DNA of 8,946 bases from NCBI GenBank assembly GCA_029262955.1, contig JAJCYL010000503.1:1-8946 (forward strand). Reading direction: 5' to 3'. The notes under the pieces are model-generated. The model saw only the letters and a program-made list of their open reading frames with translations, was not told the DNA's origin and made no database searches. This document shows, piece after piece, positions 7,084-8,946 of the stretch. Source of the DNA: Cytophagales bacterium. GTDB taxonomy: Bacteria; Bacteroidota; Bacteroidia; Cytophagales; Cyclobacteriaceae. Within the stretch, counting starts at the first letter, position 1; every line of letters starts with the position of its first letter. Made by a program: the position numbers and the translations under genes.

Positions 7084-8067
7084 CTATCCACTGCAATCAA
7101 TTTGTCCCGTTAGCGTAAAGCGATTGCTGGCATGATCAGCCTCAGGATCAAAAACTGTTCTGGAGTCTTCAACAACAACATTAAAAGTCGCTCTATTATT
7201 ACTAAATGTGATGGTACCGCTAACACCCAAAAAGCCAAATTGACCATTTTGACCTAAACCATCATTTATAGAGATCCAAAGTCTTTGTTCCAATGAAAAG
7301 TCGGTCAAAAAACCCGGAAAGGGAACATTGAGAGTGCCTGACGATCTACCATTAGTAATACCCACGCCATAAACACCATTCCCAAGACCAAAATCTCTTA
7401 ATCCCAGGTCATTGTTAGCACATTGCGTTACTCCTCCTGTGTAAGTTACTCCCTTAAATATGACACTTGATAAATTCGGGTCTTCTTCGTTGGCAAAACA
7501 TATATTGCCCACACCCGCACACGATGGATCAATGCAATCCCCACAAAGCGCAACCACATTCATGGATATAGGCGAAGAAAGTTCAAACTTTCCCGAAGAG
7601 TTTCTCCTGGCAACGTATTGCGACGCTGATAAAGCCACCAGACAGCTCTGATTAAATTCAGTACAGAGCAAGCTTGGTCTTTCAATTTGATACTCTATCA
7701 CATTTGGAGCTTGATTCTCGTTCTCATCAATTGGGATAATCCAGATATGGGTGCTTCCATCAAACTGAAGTCCGACATGAGTGATGTCAGTATTGGCTTC
7801 CAACAAAACCAATGAAATTTTACTGTCAACTCCGGAGCTGAGCACTTTGCTGTCGGCAGCATCATTAATATCAAGTTCCAACAGTTCGCTCGTGTTACCC
7901 AATATCACATCATCGACATCCAATCTTTCAGCTCCACCAGGTAAAATAATGTTATCCATGAGGAACTCATTCAGGTCGCCGGAGATAGTTCCATCGTCCA
8001 TTGATTCATTATCATTCTCGCCACAAGCCATTAAGCCAATCAAAAAAATAAGTCGAAATCGTCTCAT
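7084..8067 (-). CDS. larger two-domain lipoprotein, cysteine-rich
   Basis: A 327-residue putative lipoprotein that I do not recognise. MRRFRLIFLIGLMAC is a short lipoprotein signal with lipobox GLMAC and lipidated Cys15; the following GENDNESMDD is acidic, which in Bacteroidota can favour surface display (an inference). Residues about 30-168 form a first beta-rich domain with Cys135 and Cys142. A linker (175-190) carries four cysteines spaced C-x2-C-x4-C-x6-C. Residues about 200-325 form a second domain resembling the one in the small lipoprotein at 5978-6430, again bracketed by an early cysteine (Cys216) and a near-terminal one (Cys325 in LTGQIDC). The eight cysteines of the mature part suggest disulfides in the envelope. 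The start ATG is well placed for the signal; the stop is TAG. It is divergent from the winged-helix regulator at 8292, with 224 bases between, which makes it a possible target of that regulator. Confidence 0.85.
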   Translation of the reverse strand: MRRFRLIFLIGLMACGENDNESMDDGTISGDLNEFLMDNIILPGGAERLDVDDVILGNTSELLELDINDAADSKVLSSGVDSKISLVLLEANTDITHVGLQFDGSTHIWIIPIDENENQAPNVIEYQIERPSLLCTEFNQSCLVALSASQYVARRNSSGKFELSSPISMNVVALCGDCIDPSCAGVGNICFANEEDPNLSSVIFKGVTYTGGVTQCANNDLGLRDFGLGNGVYGVGITNGRSSGTLNVPFPGFLTDFSLEQRLWISINDGLGQNGQFGFLGVSGTITFSNNRATFNVVVEDSRTVFDPEADHASNRFTLTGQIDCSG

Positions 8068-8113
8068 AAAATTTAGTTTTTTAAGTATTAAATCAACTGT
8101 TACGATTGGTTAA

Positions 8114-8140
8114 GGCAATAAATTCGTTTTTGAAATTGCC
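8114..8140. repeat. inverted repeat upstream of the larger lipoprotein
   Basis: Arms GGCAAT (8114-8119) and ATTGCC (8135-8140) are perfect complements, with an inner TTC/GAA pair (8123-8125 and 8132-8134) around a GTTTTT loop and a three-base bulge on one side. The element starts 46 bases upstream of the lipoprotein ATG on the minus strand. It could be an operator or a 5'-leader hairpin. An inverted repeat of this length can arise by chance in AT-rich DNA. Confidence 0.25.
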
Positions 8141-8200
8141 GGTTGATCAGGTCAAATATCTGGTGTCAACCCACATGGCAGTATCTCTATTGCTGGAAAT

Positions 8201-8230
8201 CTTTGTGAATCTTTGTGAATCTTTGTGAAT
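8201..8230. repeat. three perfect 10-bp tandem repeats (CTTTGTGAAT)
   Basis: CTTTGTGAAT occurs three times head to tail without a mismatch; the AAT at 8198-8200 extends the array to 3.3 copies. The unit length is close to one helical turn, so each copy presents the same face of the DNA. The array ends 61 bases before the GTG of the winged-helix regulator. PhoB/OmpR-type winged helices bind tandem direct repeats of about 10-11 bp, so an operator is plausible, perhaps for the adjacent regulator itself. Each unit also carries TTTG, a core of the Bacteroidota -33 box. The array could also be a slippage-prone microsatellite. Confidence 0.85.
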
Positions 8231-8239
8231 TGATATACT
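8212..8239 (+). promoter_or_regulatory. candidate promoter of the winged-helix regulator, overlapping the repeats
   Basis: TATACT (8234-8239) resembles a general -10 box, and the TTTGTG of the second repeat (8212-8217) stands 16 bases upstream. Neither matches the Bacteroidota consensus exactly. If correct, the repeats form the upstream half of the promoter, and their copy number would shift its spacing. Confidence 0.25.
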
Positions 8240-8291
8240 AAACCATCTGAGAAGTTTCGAGATTTGGTGGCAATGAAGCTCATCCGATAAA

Positions 8292-8946
8292 GTGAATAGC
8301 ATAAACGCATCGTCAAAATACCAGTCTTTCAAAATTGGAAAATGGAGGGTACATCCTAAGGCGCTAACATTCCACGGGCCCGATGGGATACAGAAAGTTG
8401 GCCCTAACATGATGGAACTACTATTGATTTTTGTAGAAAACCAGGGTCAGGTTCTGGATACAGAAACCCTTCATAGGATAGTTTGGAGAGATGTGGTTGT
8501 ATCGGATGGTACAATCCGAAAAACAATATCAAACTTAAAAAACTACTTTACCCTTGATGGTAAAACAGCTTTGAACATTCAAGTAGTTCGGTCTCAAGGG
8601 TATAAGTTATCAGAAGATGTAACCATTAGCTATTTGCCTGCTCAAACAGGTTTTTTGTCAATTTTATCTCACAGGTTTATACACTATACTATTGCATTAC
8701 TAGGTCTTTCTATTATTGGTATCTTTTCCCTTACCTGGTATCAGAACAGGTTAGCTTCTGAGGTTATTGCTATTAATAATTTGGGGATTTCGAGATCCCC
8801 CGAACTTGCCGATAATGGTAGAAAAATGGTGTATTCCGGTTCTTCCGATCAACAATCCATCGAAGACATCTTCTTATATAACTTTGAAAATCAAGAGACT
8901 AAAACACTTATATCAAGCCCCTATGTTGAAGTGCATCCTACTATAA
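8292..8946 (+). CDS. membrane-bound winged-helix (ToxR/CadC-like) regulator with PD40/TolB-like propeller, partial
   Basis: The gene runs off the right edge; 218 codons are visible. A one-component regulator: residues about 13-108 are an OmpR/PhoB-type winged helix, with the opening strands FKIGKWRVHP (13-22), the helix MMELLLIFVENQGQVLD (40-56), TLHRIVWRD (59-67), the recognition helix DGTIRKTISNLKNYF (72-86) and the wing NIQVVRSQGYKLSED (95-109). One hydrophobic helix follows (about 131-149). Then comes the first blade of a PD40/TolB-like propeller: SRSPELADNGRKMVYSGSSD, an IEDIFLYNFENQETKTLI strand set, and EVHPTI. The DNA-binding part would be cytoplasmic and the propeller periplasmic, as in ToxR/CadC. 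An in-frame TGA at 8274 leaves the GTG at 8292 as the only start that keeps the whole domain; the first ATG (8409) would delete its opening strands. It is divergent from the larger lipoprotein. Ligand and targets are unknown. Confidence 0.87.
   Translation, partial: MNSINASSKYQSFKIGKWRVHPKALTFHGPDGIQKVGPNMMELLLIFVENQGQVLDTETLHRIVWRDVVVSDGTIRKTISNLKNYFTLDGKTALNIQVVRSQGYKLSEDVTISYLPAQTGFLSILSHRFIHYTIALLGLSIIGIFSLTWYQNRLASEVIAINNLGISRSPELADNGRKMVYSGSSDQQSIEDIFLYNFENQETKTLISSPYVEVHPTI

Noticed and set aside
7781..8113. Plus-strand 110-residue open frame
   Set aside because: Its Ser/Leu-rich composition is that expected from the antisense of the lipoprotein N-terminal region, and it lacks domain features.
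8141..8171. Inverted repeat GGTTGA/TCAACC
   Set aside because: Six-base arms with a 19-base loop are expected by chance in a region of this size.
8147..8410. Minus-strand 87-residue open frame
   Set aside because: It runs antisense across the tandem repeat and the first third of the winged-helix gene, has no recognisable motif, and the opposite strand codes a clear domain.

Overview
The window looks like a piece of chromosome from a Bacteroidota bacterium, probably of the Cytophagales type. The evidence is AT-rich DNA, an 800-residue MacB/FtsX-type permease, an AraC regulator fused to a seven-helix membrane domain, short lipoproteins with acidic residues after the lipid cysteine, and a membrane-bound winged-helix regulator with a beta-propeller start. 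This taxonomic call is inferred from protein style, not from a search. I see no rRNA, tRNA, CRISPR array, insertion sequence or phage gene.

Layout. On the minus strand at the left, a dCMP deaminase (857-1336) is followed 7 bases later by an alpha/beta hydrolase (34-849), probably one transcription unit. A 7TM-AraC regulator (1453-2565, plus) is divergent from the deaminase and convergent with a large ABC transporter permease (2657-5056, minus). Upstream of the permease, in the same direction, lie an SRAP-family protein (5210-5908) and a small lipoprotein (5978-6430). A 153-base gap between SRAP and permease holds a nested palindrome with flanking direct repeats. A small exported protein (6559-7032, plus) is divergent from the small lipoprotein and convergent with a larger lipoprotein (7084-8067, minus). 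At the right edge is a gene cut by the window end: a ToxR/CadC-like regulator (from a GTG at 8292, plus) with a winged helix, one membrane helix and the start of a PD40/TolB-like propeller. Three perfect 10-bp tandem repeats lie just upstream of it.

How they fit together. Nucleotide metabolism (deaminase) sits beside an envelope-oriented set: permease, two lipoproteins, an exported protein and two membrane-anchored one-component regulators. No metabolic pathway links them in an obvious way.

The most unusual items are these. (1) The SRAP protein has lost the catalytic Cys2, the active-site Asn and the active-site His, while the fold motifs and open frame are kept. (2) The two lipoproteins share a C-terminal domain bracketed by cysteines. 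(3) Repeat arrays that look like operators precede the permease and the winged-helix regulator. Several starts were corrected: the deaminase, the SRAP gene and the edge regulator most likely use GTG, and the small lipoprotein uses an internal ATG.
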